Assembly (NCBI RefSeq): GCF_963662255.1
Contig: NC_085052.1
Location: 32,064,654-32,128,653, forward strand
Reading direction: 5' to 3'
Origin: Cinclus cinclus
Taxonomy: Eukaryota; Chordata; Aves; Passeriformes; Cinclidae
Length of the DNA: 64,000 bases
Made by a program: the position numbers and the translations under genes. Below, piece by piece: positions 14,185-27,100 of the stretch; position 1 is the first letter of the stretch; each line of letters starts with the position of its first letter. Below the pieces are notes generated by a model. It did not search any database, was not told where the DNA came from, and saw only the letters and a list, made by a program, of their open reading frames with translations.

Positions 14185-14757
14185 AGATGTTGCCTTGGGT
14201 GTGGCTGAGCTGGAGCTCCTTTTCCACATGGCAGCCCTCCCTGAGCTGTGCTGTGTTGGTACCTAGAAAGGTGCTGCTCACAGCAGCACTGGCTGAGCAG
14301 AGCTGGCACTGCAGCAATGCTGTCTCTCCAACATTCCCCCCTTGCCTCTGGGCTGGGGGTGGGCAAGATCTTGGCAGGAGCCATAGCCAGGACAGCAGAT
14401 CCAGTTGACCAAAGGGATATTCCATGTCATTACGATGTCTGCTCAGCAATGAAAGACAAGAGAAATATGGGGGTGGGGGAGCATTTGTTATTACAATGTT
14501 TGTCTTCTGTGATAACTGCTGTGCCTGCTGAAGCTCTGCTTCCCTGGAATTGGCTGGCCAACTCCTGCAGATGGGAAGTAGAGAAGTATTATCTTTTCCT
14601 CTGCTTCCATACACAGCATTTGCTTTAGTTTTATTAAATAGCCATTATCTTGAGCCACAGGTTTTTTTTTCCATATTGTTTTCTCCTTCCCCCCCTCATC
14701 CTGCAGAAGAGGGGGAGGAATGCAGTAGTTGGTAGGCGGCTGGCACCCAGCCCAAGG
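14185..14757 (+). mobile_element. Degenerate solo LTR of an avian endogenous retrovirus, sense orientation
   Basis: The order of motifs matches a common avian ERV long terminal repeat: a U3-like part with 'ctctccaacattcccccctt' (14325-14344), then 'gaccaaagggatattccatg' (14407-14426), then 'ctgctcagcaatgaaag' (14441-14457) in the place of the core promoter. A poly(A)-type ATTAAA lies near 14634, followed by pyrimidine-rich and G-rich stretches and a remnant of the GGCTGG-containing 3' terminus. No internal retroviral genes flank it, so it is probably a solo LTR left by recombination. It lies about 3 kb upstream of the OPN4 promoter in the same orientation. Both ends are approximate. The identification is from remembered family structure and not from a search. 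Confidence 0.65.
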
Positions 14758-17700
14758 CAGGATGCTCAAGGTGGGAAGGCTGTTCTCACCATAGTTCAAT
14801 GTGACAGAACTCTGAGAGATTAATGCTAGGCAGGTTTTCCTTTCTCTAGAAGTTACTGGAGGGCAATTCAGACTGGGCCATAAGCCAGGTGAACTTTCTG
14901 CATGTTTCACATCCAGAATTTGTGGCAAAAATGTTTGAAAGCTTTAGAATGAGCTGATGCCTTTAGAAAGTACTTGGGGTCAAAAACTGATGTTTTCTCC
15001 ATTCCTGGCTTCCCAGGAATACAGCAGAGGCAAGATTTTGGTAGAGAATAAACAAAGGAAGGAGAGAGGGGCCAAATCTGCTTCCTGATCCACAAGTCTA
15101 ATGTTCTGAAAACTTCAAGTGAAATAGCCTTAACTACAAAGAAAAACAGTTATTGCCCAACAGAATACTTAGAACTGTTCTGGTTTAACAATGCATATAA
15201 AGCAAAGACAGCCTTAGAGAAAAATGTTTTGTGAGTGATTTGCTCCATGTCCTTGTCCCTAGGGACAGAGCATGAGATGTCTCATACATAAGTTCTAGGA
15301 GGATTCCTCTCCTTTTGTGGAAGCTGAGTAATCACGCATTAAACAGGGCAGTTGAATTGCCTCTAGAAATCGGCCAAAGTAAAGGATCACACAGCTACCA
15401 TCATACGAGACCCTCTCCACAGGCCATGAATCTGAATGTTAGGGTCCAATTTTCAGAAATAATTTCCCTAGCTTGCAAGTGCCTAGCATTCACAGAAGCA
15501 GAGTCCTAAGACTAAGGAAGGATACCAAATGAGTAGCCCTCTTTGAACTAGCATCTGGGAATTTCCCAATGGGAAAACTTTTTCTCTCCTTTACACTGCA
15601 TATTCTTTCATAATATGCTCTCAGGAACTGCTGAACTAATCAAAGTAATCTCTCTGCAAAGGTGTGTACATCAACACCAAAACAAATGAAGCAGGGAGAC
15701 AGCTTCTATAATGTCAAATATACATATATATTTTTAAAGTAAATATTCTATGATTTGGTTACTCTGCCAAACATACTACAGGCTTCCCCAAAAATGCAAA
15801 AAGTTGATGCTTCCAGGCTAGCTGGAAATGAAATATTTTCAGTGCATTGACTTGTTGTTAAGATGAGGGGAAATAAGGAAGAAAAATGTCATCTGTGACC
15901 CAGGGAAAAGAAGAACATTATGTACAAACTGTATGTGAACAGATTGAGTGTTGTCATTGTCCAAAACTAAGACATAAAGCGGAAAATTAAGAGGATCTAA
16001 GCAAAGAAAATGAGAATTTCAAGTCAAAAATCACATCTGATCTAGTATTTATGCTTGTCTTGAAGATTGTGTGTCTCAAACTTTATGGCTTATCAGTCTG
16101 ACAAGATCAGGATGTAACTGTGCAAGTCCTCTGAGTACAGAGCTCATACATGGAAGACCTCCCATTGTCTCATTTATCTGCATGTCAACCATTTCAGTAC
16201 TTTCTGCTCTACTCCTCAATAAGCTTCACTTGAAGATAGTACAAGCCTTTGCCAGTTTCACGTTGTGGCTTTCTGAAATTACATCCCCTGACTATTTTGT
16301 AGTAAAATGCAAATTTATCTTCCAAAAAGTTCCTGTTCCCCCAAATGTCCAACACCTTTGTTTGCTGCATCACCCTTACAGTGCAAGCACTATGTATGCA
16401 CCGAGGGGTGGATTTGGAGCTCACATCAGTCTTTTGAAGTTCATACATTAATGTCACATCCACCATTGCCCTGATATTCCTTCGTCTGATGTCACACAGA
16501 GAGAAGAAGGGTAGAGCTCACTCTACAAAGTGACCAAAGAATCTCAGACATTGGCAAAGGTGAAATTTGTCAGTGGATCAGCCACCTCTGAGTGCAGGTC
16601 TGCTATAGCCAGTTTAAATCTGGTTTGGCTGCATCCATCAGTACTTCAGGGCAGGGACACTCCAGGAAATCTCTGCCTTTCATAATGGACCTGCTAATAA
16701 TTATTCTTAGGGTGTCACAGTTTGAGAGCCTGTAGAAGCATCTCTGCTGGCTAATCTGCAGAGGCACAGTGATAACAAGGATTGTTTCCCTCCTTAGAAG
16801 ACTCAAGGGAAACTGCAACACTATAGGTGAGTGCCTTTCATTAGAGGGACAGCTCCCATTCACACAAAGAAATGCAATCCTTCAGTTTATGGTTGGATAC
16901 TGAAGGTGTTCATTTAAGGAAAGGTACCTGAGCGGAGCTGGGGGACTGTAGTTCCCACCATTACTAACAGTCTTCTCACAAAGGCTTTCCAGTAACAGTT
17001 CACACCATCTGTTTTTAATACCAACTGCAGTGAAGCTAATAGCTTGTATCAGGGTCATTTGGACAGTGCATGGAAGGCCTAAACTCTGTGATACTCAGGG
17101 TGCAGTATCTGCTAGAAGAGCCTTTTCACACTCTGCCGAATTCTCTGTTGCAATTAAACTTCACTTTATAACAGTAATGGGCCTTCAACTGGGAATACAG
17201 CAATCCATCTCTTTGCAAAGTGGAATGTAAGGCTAGATTTGTGTACATGTGTTCATGTGTACTTTGCCTAAACACAGCTGGAAAGAAGGCAGGCAATTCT
17301 TGAAACAGATGGATATTTGCTGTTTTCTGCTTAAGGTATTTGTGTGGGTTTTTTTTTTGTTGTTGTTTTGTTTTTTAACTAAAGAGCAGAAAAGGATGAT
17401 GTCAGGTCTTATCCCTACGTTTTGTTTATTTTTAGAAGTAGACCAACAAACAACCATGACCTAAATTCTACAAGACAGAAGTGCATGCAAACACATTGTT
17501 AAATATCAGAATCTATTTGAGTTCTGACAATTTCAGCAGAACTGTACACATGAATCTCCTTTAAAAGCAGACTACAAAAACTAACTCACCAGTATGGTGA
17601 AAAAGAATGGTGTATCCAAGACAGAGTGAACTCCACCTTTTAACTTCTTTTCTTTGTACAGAGATAGTGTGGGAATAGCATTAAAATTCAGACATAAATT

Positions 17701-17820
17701 GGTCAAAGGCAAAAACAGATACCAGCACTTTTAAGTGAGCATCTGTTTTATACTGTCATTACAGTGAAGCTGGAATCAGGATGGAACAAGCTGCAAACTG
17801 GGCATGTGCGGACTCTGCCC
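14758..17820. other. Intergenic DNA upstream of the OPN4 promoter
   Basis: There is no recognisable gene. Open frames such as 16071-16451 on the + strand have no known domain. A T-rich run with G interruptions lies at about 17347-17378. Any OPN4 upstream control elements would be expected here, but I cannot name specific sites with confidence. Confidence 0.5.
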
Positions 17821-17827
17821 TCTCCCG

Positions 17828-17836
17828 TATTTAAAT
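17828..17836 (+). promoter_or_regulatory. TATA-like box, candidate OPN4 core promoter
   Basis: The sequence TATTTAAAT sits about 130 bases upstream of a good splice donor at 17966 and about 310 bases upstream of the OPN4 start codon. A transcription start 25-30 bases downstream, near 17860, would give a roughly 105-base first noncoding exon. A CTG repeat lies just after it at 17842-17852. The placement is inferred from spacing. No initiator element was confirmed. Confidence 0.4.
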
Positions 17837-17859
17837 GGAAGCTGCTGCTGCTGCCCTCT

Positions 17860-17965
17860 GCTAAGCTGATGATGGACTGAAGCATTCTGAAGCTCTAGTG
17901 AGAAATTCTGCACTGGATCTCACACCATTCCAAAGAATCGAACAATCTGCTTCACACGCACAAAG
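17860..17965 (+). other. OPN4: Candidate OPN4 5' noncoding exon
   Basis: The right edge is a donor, CACAAAG|GTAAAG, with GT at 17966-17967. The next exon would begin after AG at 18020-18021, which has a strong pyrimidine tract, or after AG at 18052-18053. Either way the spliced leader holds no AUG in the OPN4 frame before 18146. The left edge is only a guess from the TATA-like box. Confidence 0.4.
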
Positions 17966-18107
17966 GTAAAGTGGCTGACTTAAATTCAGAGGACTGCTCT
18001 TCTTTCTTGGTTTTTGCTTAGATTTTGTTCACTTGAATAATCAGCCCATTCAGAAGGGGATCTTTCTTCCGAGGAAACCAAGAGCACCAAAACTGTGGAG
18101 CCCTTCA

Positions 18108-18146
18108 ATGCATGGAATGACTCAGAAGCCAATGCCTACACACTGA
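18108..18146 (+). promoter_or_regulatory. Upstream ORF overlapping the OPN4 start codon
   Basis: An ATG at 18108 opens a 12-codon frame with further in-frame ATGs at 18117 and 18132. It ends in TGA at 18144-18146, whose final A is the first base of the OPN4 ATG, giving TGATG. If the leader is transcribed as inferred, scanning ribosomes meet this frame first, so OPN4 output could depend on leaky scanning or termination-reinitiation. The OPN4 ATG itself has a modest context (C at -3, G at +4). Confidence 0.5.
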
Positions 18147-18172
18147 TGGATCTGCCTCGTAGAGCCCCAACA
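18146..18172 (+). CDS. OPN4: OPN4 coding exon 1 (residues 1-9)
   Basis: This encodes MDLPRRAPT and ends at the donor ACA|GTAAGT in phase 0. The ATG is the first in-frame AUG of the inferred leader, with an in-frame TAA at 18038-18040 if the acceptor at 18021 is used. The same frame stays open from 18041 to this ATG and contains a sequon N-D-S, so an additional upstream coding exon cannot be excluded. M11 in the next exon is an alternative start. Confidence 0.65.
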
Positions 18173-21100
18173 GTAAGTGTTTTCTGTCACTTAAAGATGT
18201 AGCATGTAGATCTCTGGCAAGGTGGGCATTTATAGGACTGTAAATCGACAGTTAAGGAGCATGTACACATTTAATGCTGTAATGCAGTACTGAACTGCAT
18301 AACAAAAACTTTTAAATCTTCTTTTTATTCCTTTAACTATCTATTTAAGGCAGAAGGGCTGTAGAAGCAGTGTTTTTCAGCAGAGTTGCATGGCAACTCA
18401 TAGCAGAAGACAGGCAGGAATGTCTAATGGCGAAGTGCATCAAATATGTTGCAAACTATCAAAACAAGATGTTTTTGTACGGTAAACTGCTGTTTAGCAG
18501 TTCAAACACAATGCTCACTTGTGCTGTTATTCAGGGCGGAAATCCCCATAGTTTCTGTAATAATCTGTAAGTGCAGTGGAGTGCTCATGTAAATGTTAAA
18601 AGAGTTACTATGTGAAGTTACCCGAGGAAGTTGTCTGGAAGGTTTTCTCAGGTAAGTCCTATCTAAGCTCCTTCTGAGTTTTTATGTATTAAAGAGAAGG
18701 ACATTTTCCTTGTAAGTGAGAATCTGTTGTGATGGTACTTCATGTTGGAATTTTTTGGGTTTGCTAAAAATTTTCTCCATCCCACCCCACAAGCCTGAAC
18801 CAAAGGAGTTCAGATGTCCTCTTCTTGGTTTTGTCTCTCAGAATATTATTAGGACTACAGGTTTTGTTCATGTGCTGTTTTTACAAAAGTCTGTTTAAAA
18901 GTTTATAATGAAAACACATACCAATCTAATTTTTAAAGTTTTTAAAATCTATTTTTAATAAAACCTGGATATCTGTAGTATATTGCAAAGAAATGTCCTG
19001 AGCCAAGGCATATGCAAGACTAAATTAGAAGGATAACACATGAAAAAGGATAGCAGAACATGGCAGGGAGGAAGAAAAGGGGCTGGAGAGTGCATGTCGA
19101 AATGGAAAAGGATTCTGGGACACAGTGATTTACATTGGAAATTTAAAAATTGATCTTTTCTGTATTCTGCTGAAAGACCTAATTAACTGCCCCCTTCCTC
19201 TCCCTAGGTCAAGTGTCTGCATCACCAAAATTTTGCATTTACACTTTACACAAAGACTGGCTTAAGAGAGTTTCAGGAGTGAAAACAGTGTGTGCTGCCT
19301 GTGGCAGAGATTAAATCTGGGAGATAGGATACAAAATCTGCTATCCAAATTGCTCAACAGGACAAGCATCATCTATGGAAAGCCCTGCTGTCTACTGGAA
19401 AGAGGGCTTAGCAGTTAGCGTCACCCTGCTGAAACCATAATTGAGGGGGGATTATACTCCTCTCTGTGCTGCCTGTCATCACAGAGCAAGTGCCCACAGA
19501 GTCAAGCTCAGAAATCAGAACAAGGACCTGTAAAGGAAAGCAAGTGCTATCACTTGTTTGAGGTCTCTTGTAGGTAGGCAGTACAAACACCACACAAGGA
19601 ACCCCAGGAAATTACAGTGTTTCTGGTCAGATAATTTTTCTAAGCTATGTAATTTGTTGTAATGTAAAAGGCCTAACACTGTCATTGGTTGTGTAAGTCA
19701 TACTGTGTAAATAAGTGGCTTTCTTACCTGCATTTGTAGGAAAATTAAGAACAAAGAAACTTGTTATATTTTTCAAGTTCATGCTGGACTGCCAAAACTT
19801 GCAATGTTTTGGAACTGGGCTCTATTCTATAATAACGTTCTTCCTGCAAAACCAGTGCCTACAGTTTGAAGTTAGATGAATTCATAAAAGCAACTACATA
19901 GCACTCCCTATTTTCTTTCCCCTTGTGTTGCCTTATTTTACACCAATTTAGATACAAGTAGCTGAAAAAAATGCCTTTGACATAGTTTTGTCTGCTCCTG
20001 TCTTCAGTATTGATGTAATACAAATCAATCAATCAGAATCAGCACTGAAGTATGTTCAAATGACCTTATGAGGATTTCTTCTTTCCCTGTAGCTATAACT
20101 AAACCTCATTTTATGCTCTTGCTGTTGTGAGACTGTGAGGAGTGGGTTATATTAGATATGATTTCTATTTGTTATGAGTATTTGCTTGCGTGGCCCTGCA
20201 TCATCTCTGTTAGCTTTAGTAGGACTTCAGAAATAAACATCTCCAAGTGAATGGTAATTAAGTGATATGATTTTATTTCCTCACCCTGAAAAAGAACAAA
20301 TGTTTTTTTTTCTCAGCAATAGCTGAATTCTATTCTTGCAATGTTGTCCTTTAATCACTTATACACAAGTATTTTTCTTATGCTATGGGGAAGTGTGTTT
20401 GACTTTCAAATATGGTATATCTTCAACTAGAAGTTATTCAGAGGTTTGATTCATTTGGGTTTTTTAATTTAATCAATTGTGAAGTAACTGTTTAGAAAAC
20501 ATTCTCTTTAGGAAACTGTATGGTAAATGGCTCCCCAAGACAAAATAGATGCAGGCATCAAATATTCCTGGGTTTAATATCTAATCTAGACTTCCTTGTT
20601 ACCTGGAGAAATCACTTAGGAGTTGGGATTTTGGTTTGGACTGCAAAGGGGTTGCTTTATCCTTTCAGCTGTCCTCAGATTAGTGTCTTGGAGAGTCTTG
20701 GCAAACTTTATGGTGTGAAATACAAGTTCTGCCCTATGTGCCTTAATGAATCTGCCCTGTGGCTGATTCATTTTTACTCCCTTCTCTGCTTGCACCAAGC
20801 TTGAGTCTGTCCCTTCTTAAAGAAGCAAGCTGGTTCCTCAGATTGTCCCTCAAAGAAGTTCTGTCTGCCTCCCTTGCAAGCAGCTGTGGCAGCAGGTAAT
20901 AAATATAGAGTAATGAGGCTCCATATTGTGCTGCAGCAAGGATTTAGACATATTTATCTATAAAATATTTGTTTTTTTCCAAACTCCCAGAAAGCATCTC
21001 AAGTTTGTAAGTCTCAGGCAAGTTAACTGCAAGAAACTGAAAAGTCCTGTTTTAGCTCTTTTGTTGTAGGCAGTAGACAAATATTCCTTTAGGGAAAAAA

Positions 21101-24100
21101 GTGAGCATTTTAAGAAGACAAACTTCATTAAAACTAGCTGCTTCCCTCTACTCTAAGTGCTGCCACAAGGACCTGCTGGAAAGAAACACGTTGACACAGA
21201 GCAACTCTGTAACTTCTTGACTCTGCATCTATTGAGGCAAGTGACAGAATAGGATTTAGCAAAGGATTACACCTATATATGAAGGACTAAAATTTTCTTT
21301 TCCAATGGATAATAACGCTGTTTTAGGGTACGAACCAATCAGTAAGAATCTTCTTAAAATTAGATTCCCACATCACTGTTCAAAATGCACACTTGGTATC
21401 TCTGTGAAATGCCCAGTCCTGGCTAAAGGCAGGCTGTTGTTTTGTCAGGGATGCTCATCTGAACCAGTGTGGCATTTCTCAAACTGATTCTGCAAAACTA
21501 TGTTGTAAATAAACAATAAATTATATGCCTTCCAGAGATTGAAAACATAAATTCTTACAGAACTCTAGAAAAAGGCGTATTTTCATACACACCCGAAGTA
21601 AAAACACCTGCTTTTAATCTTGACTAAAGGTTGAGAGAGTTGATTGAGCCTGGGGAAGAGATACTTTGAGGATACCTTAGAACAGTCTTCCAGTACCTAA
21701 AGGGACTACAATAAAATTAGAGGAGGAAATTTTACATGGACATAGTGGTTGGACAAGGGGTAATGTGTTCAGACTGAAAGGGTAGGGTTAGATTAGATAT
21801 TAGGAAGAAATTCCTTACTGTGAGGATGTGAAGCTCTGGAACATGTGGTCCAGAGAAGTTGTGGATGCCTCATCCCCGGGAGTGTTCAAGGCCAGGCTGG
21901 ATGGGGTTCTGAGTAACCTGGGATAGTGGAAGGTGTCCCTGTCCATTGCAGGGATGTTGGAACTAGAGGATCTTTAAGGTCCCTTCTAACCAAAACCATT
22001 CTATGATCCGATGAACACCCCCAAAATCCCCTCTCCCAAGGGCTGCTCCCAATCCATTTTTCACTCAGTCTGTATTTGTGCTTGGGATTGTTCTGACCCA
22101 CACAGAGGACCTTGCACTTGGCCTTGTTGAACTTCATGAGGTCTGCATGGTCCCACCTCTCAAGCCTGTCCAGGTCCCTCTCCAGGATGAAATCTCCTCC
22201 TTCCAGCGTGTCTGCACCACACCAACTGCGTGTCATCAGCAAAGCTGCTGAGACTGCCCTCAATCCCACTGTCCATATTGCCAACAAAATGTTAAATAGT
22301 GCCAGTCCCAGTCCAAATAGCTTCATCACAAGGTTTTCATAGAAAGAAGGCTGAACAGAAAACATGCAAGGCAACACTGCTGTGTATTATCACTGCAATT
22401 GAAATAGTTGGTCAGAGTATTCTCAAAAGACAAGTGCTACAATATGGATTGAAACAGGGGGATTCTTATTCTCCCCTGCCAACCAAGTTACTTGTACTGT
22501 GTGATGACAGTAGAAGACAGAATAAACAGGGCTAATGCACTGGAGAAACTCAACAGAGAAAAGCTCTGGGAATTATCTGATTTCTTGATTATCCTGCTGA
22601 CCTGATTTTCTCAAGCCCTATCTTCTCCTCCCTGTCCTTTCTTTTGATTCCCACAGAAGCTGAACAGGACTGAACTTGATACAGGCATGTATTTTTGTCT
22701 TCTGCTAAGGAAGCTGTGTGTATGTAGACAACTTAGTGATGGATTTGAAGTTCTTAGGCCTGATCTAAGGCCTTCTTGATTAACCAATACCTTTCTTTGA
22801 CGTAAAGAATAATAACTGTATTTCCCGTGAAAATAGTGAAACTACTTTTTTTAATAATTGATTTTTATCTTTTAGAGAACAGCCGAGTTGTATCCTCTGG
22901 TAAAAATCCGAGGCCTACAGGAAGTTCACACTAAAATGCTAGTTTATTCCTTTTGCTGCACACCTTTTCCTGAATATATATGTGGTTTTGTAATTTATGC
23001 CCTAGCACTGCTCCAGTATAAATATTATTACTTTATTTTTTAATATGAACTTGTTTCATTAACGAATAAGTAATTTTACTCTTCTACTTTCCATTAACTA
23101 ATCTTGCTTCTTATGATTTCTGTGTATATTTATCTTTCCAATTTTTCCTTGTTCTTAGTGCTCCACAAATTTCATTCAAATTAAAGCCACTTTAATCTCT
23201 TCTTCATAGCCAAAACAAGCTCCTTTAGTTGCTTCATTTCTATTACATTGATCCAGTTCTGATTAAATGGATAGCTACAGGGAAAAACCATCAGAAATCT
23301 CCATTCCAGTAGTAATCATAATTACTCTGCAGACTCTCTGCAGAACAGCTGTTTAAAAATGCTATAGCCACAAGACTAAGGAGAAATAAAACCAACCCTA
23401 ACCAAAGAACACCTGATCTCATCTACTTGAAAGAGTTTTATCTCAGACTCTCCCTATTGACTTGCTACTTGTATGGGATAATTTTTGTTAGTTTACTGGC
23501 AGTGTGTTGAGCACAGCAATTTCTAGCTGGGCAAGATGCCCATTGATGTTGATGATGTTATGCCAACTTCCACTTTGCTGCAGGAATCTGAACCATAAAT
23601 GCCATGGTACTGTCATTCAGTTAGTGTAGCAAACTTAACATTTTGCTCCAATTACAGTAACAGCCAGAACTACATTTTCTTTCTCTAAGATCAGAGTATT
23701 TGTCCAGCATTTCATTGCTGCTAATGTAGAAACCCAGGGAGTGCACTCTGGTGATTAAGGTTTGCTGGGGACAGGTCTTGAGCACACAAAGCAATCTCAT
23801 CCAGAATTCCAGGAACTCCTGGGGTTCACCTCTTACTACTGGCACACTGTTTTTAATAATACACACTGCCTGTAATAACCTCAGGCCAACCTCACAGATG
23901 TATTTGGAAGTAATATCTGCCTCTATTGTCAAAAAATACCCATTTCCAATACTGCAATCTTCAGACTTGGCTACTGAATTTTGCTATGAGTTATTAACTG
24001 ATTAAGACACAAATGGTTCAATCAGGTGGCTTATTAAATACTTCAGAGAGAACAAAATACCTTGATTCAGGCAGACCAAAACCAGAACTGCTGTGGAAAT

Positions 24101-27100
24101 CAGGCATAAGGTATAAAGGATTTGTGGTTTTGTTTTTCTGATCCTCAGTTTAGTTTCCAAAAGACTCTTGTTCAAGCTTCCAGGTTTTGGTAATCAGCTC
24201 TTGAGGGCAGCTCAAAATTCAGTGCTATACAGTGGGAAAAATGAATAATGAAATGGCCATTTTACTGAAGGAGTAAATGCCTATTTATCCATAGAACATT
24301 TCTACTTAGAGAATGTAGACCGTGATGTCAGAGAACAACTGAAATTGTACTTCACAGAAACTTGCCTGAAATTAAATCCATAGGAAGCTTACTTGTTGTT
24401 AAATACAATACAGGTAATGACCTGATATCAGGTGCAATGAAACAGGTCCCTTCCTGTCTCTTTTTCTCCTCTATGTCCTTATTTTTCTTTTGGGAGAGAA
24501 TAGGTTGCTTTTCTTCACTAAAATTCTAAATCAAAAGTAAGCATACAAACTATCCTTTGCCCTTTGCACTGCTGATGGCATATTTATCCCCCAAAGATGA
24601 TCAACAGTAAATGGAATTTGAATTTATTCTGACTTTTTTGCTTGTTGTCTTTTTGCATTCTTGACCATTTTCTCTTCTAGAGAAGCACATGCCAGCTTAT
24701 TCAGAAAAGTCTGGCAATAAACCTATGACCTCTTATTTGCTCCACAGAAGATGACAGTGCAAGATGTTCCTCGTGCCTTTCCCACAGTGGATGTCCCAGA
24801 TCATGCCCATTATACGATTGGAGCTGTCATTCTTATAGTGGGGATCACAGGAACGCTGGGTAATTTCATGGTCTTCTATGCTTTCTGCAGGTATCTCTCT
24901 TTTGAATGTGTTTTTAAATATATGAACTTGAACTGTATCCTGTGTGCTGCAAACACAGACCAGGAATAGTGTCAGACTACTTTACTGGCAGAGTAAAATG
25001 CACCAAGAGACATTGCTGTAAGAAAAGAGTGGCAACCTGCCATTTCCCTCTGACTTCCTCCCATTAACCACAGCCATAGCAAAATTGTTACCAAGATTGC
25101 AAAGAATCACCCAGATATTCCAAGCAACAGAAACGCAGCCAAAGCAGAACTGTTACAGTGATTCTTTTTCTGCTGGCTAACTGTGTCTGCATTGAACTGA
25201 TGGGCTGGTTTGCACCCCTGGACCTCACAAATCTGCTCCATTTTAGATGTCTCCTTCCTCCTGCTTCTTACTAGGCAGTTTCTTTCTTCCCTCCTGTTTG
25301 TTAGTGGCCATGTCCTATTTTTTTTCACAGTTTCCAACACTTGGCTTGTTTCCTTTAACTAAAGTTACATTCCAACTTTTCTGTCTGAGGGAAATTGGAT
25401 CTCTGACAACAATGTCATAAGCTCACCATTCCTGTTCACTCCTCATTCTGTGTCTGATTTGTCACATTGGGGCAGAGCACTGACATGATGTTTAAGACAG
25501 TGAACTTCTATTGTGTGATTGGTCTTTAGGCACTACTGTAATAAACCAAAATAACAGCAACAAATTATAGGATAATCTGGCTGTGTCAACTTAGATCACT
25601 GGAGTGCAAATGAAAGTTGTCTTGGTCTCAAGCCTATATTTATGGGCAGTAGGTTTCATCACATTCATTCAGAGTAGATACCAACACTTAAGTGAGAATG
25701 ACAGTGGCCTTAAGAAGAGAAAAGGAGTTGGTAACATGAAATCTAGTTATGGTGATGCCTGGAAAGGCTGAACTGAAACAGAGACTAGGCAGAGCAAAAG
25801 GAATAAAATAGGTATTTATTGAAAGGATATACCTTGGGCAGTGCAAAAGCAAGTCCAATCCAAGATGAATGCTAGTTGTGAGTTTTTACACTTTTATAAG
25901 TTTTGGTTCATCCTCACATTGGGGTCAATTGTCCAGCCACAACCCCAGATTATGAAGTCTCAGCCCCCTGGTTTGCCCCCCTGCCCTTGCCATTGTTTGT
26001 GTGTTTTGGGTAAGAGGTGTTCTTGATTCTCTAGCTGGGAAGGGATTGTTTTGTCTAACTACCCTGTAAAGGGAACTCATCAACACCCAACATGAAGTTT
26101 CACACTAAGCAGTAGAGAATCTGAAAAATACAAAAGCTGAAGCCTAAGGTATCAATGGTACTTCCACTGGAGGACACAGCTTGTCTTCATTTGAAGGTGA
26201 TATGAAGACAGAAAGGGATACTGATAGCTAAGTAACTAGAATATCAGAAATTCAGAAAACAGTTTAAGTGCTTACAAAGCAGCCTCAGGTAATGGCAAAC
26301 TGTAAGAGAACCAGCTGCATAAAACAGAAATGTGTTCAGTGACTACAAATACACCCAACCCATAAGCACCTCCTTGCTCCTAAACTGACAGAAAGGGGAT
26401 GGTGATCCTAGTGATTGATTCTGGACCAGTCCCAAAAAACATGGTTTATTCACCTGTTTTTCACTTATGTCTAAAACTGAAATTGAGAAAGGCGCTAAGT
26501 AGTTACACTGAGCCCCAAAGTGAAGAGTTCTCAGTTACATTTTTATGTGTACCCTTTAAAACACGGTGCTGTAATATTATGAATAACAAAAGCAGGCAGA
26601 ATACACTGAAGGCTGCTTATTGCTCTTTTAAAGACAAAGTATAGGCCAGTGAAATAAGAGTAACAGAAGAATTGATGTAAAGGAAAGTGTTTGATGTGGT
26701 TCATAGTGAGTTTGCTTAATCCCTGTATTAGGAAGTCACTGTTGCTCTTATCAGCAGTGGAAAATATATGTCCCTTCTCCTGCTTAACATGGCCCAGATC
26801 CAGACATTCACAGTGTACGTCAACTTTAACTTCCTGTTAATCGTGGACATGCAGTGCACTGGTTAGAATATTTAAGGAACAGTGATTTATCCCCATCACT
26901 GAGCTGGTATTCAAAACAATCCTGTAAAGTGCACAGGAGTATAAGGGTGTAAAACTGAGCCTTACTTATATTCCCTCATGAAGGAAACGAGAAGCGCTCT
27001 GCTTTAGCTCGCCATGTAGTGTTCCTTGGTATTTGTGAGTGCACAGGAACCAGTAACAGCATAGTTAACAGTGCAGCAGTGTTTAGTAACATTTCTTCTG

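Larger units (their letters stand above)
18173..24747 (+). other. OPN4: OPN4 intron between coding exons 1 and 2
   Basis: This 6.6 kb intron runs from GTAAGT at 18173 to CCACAG at 24747. It contains two CR1 fragments at about 21640-22340. Elsewhere I see no exon-like block or RNA gene. Open frames of 60-103 codons show no known domain. Confidence 0.75.

Noticed and set aside
14129..14614. 161-codon minus-strand open frame
   Set aside because: It runs antisense through the LTR and shows no known domain. It is best explained by the repeat.
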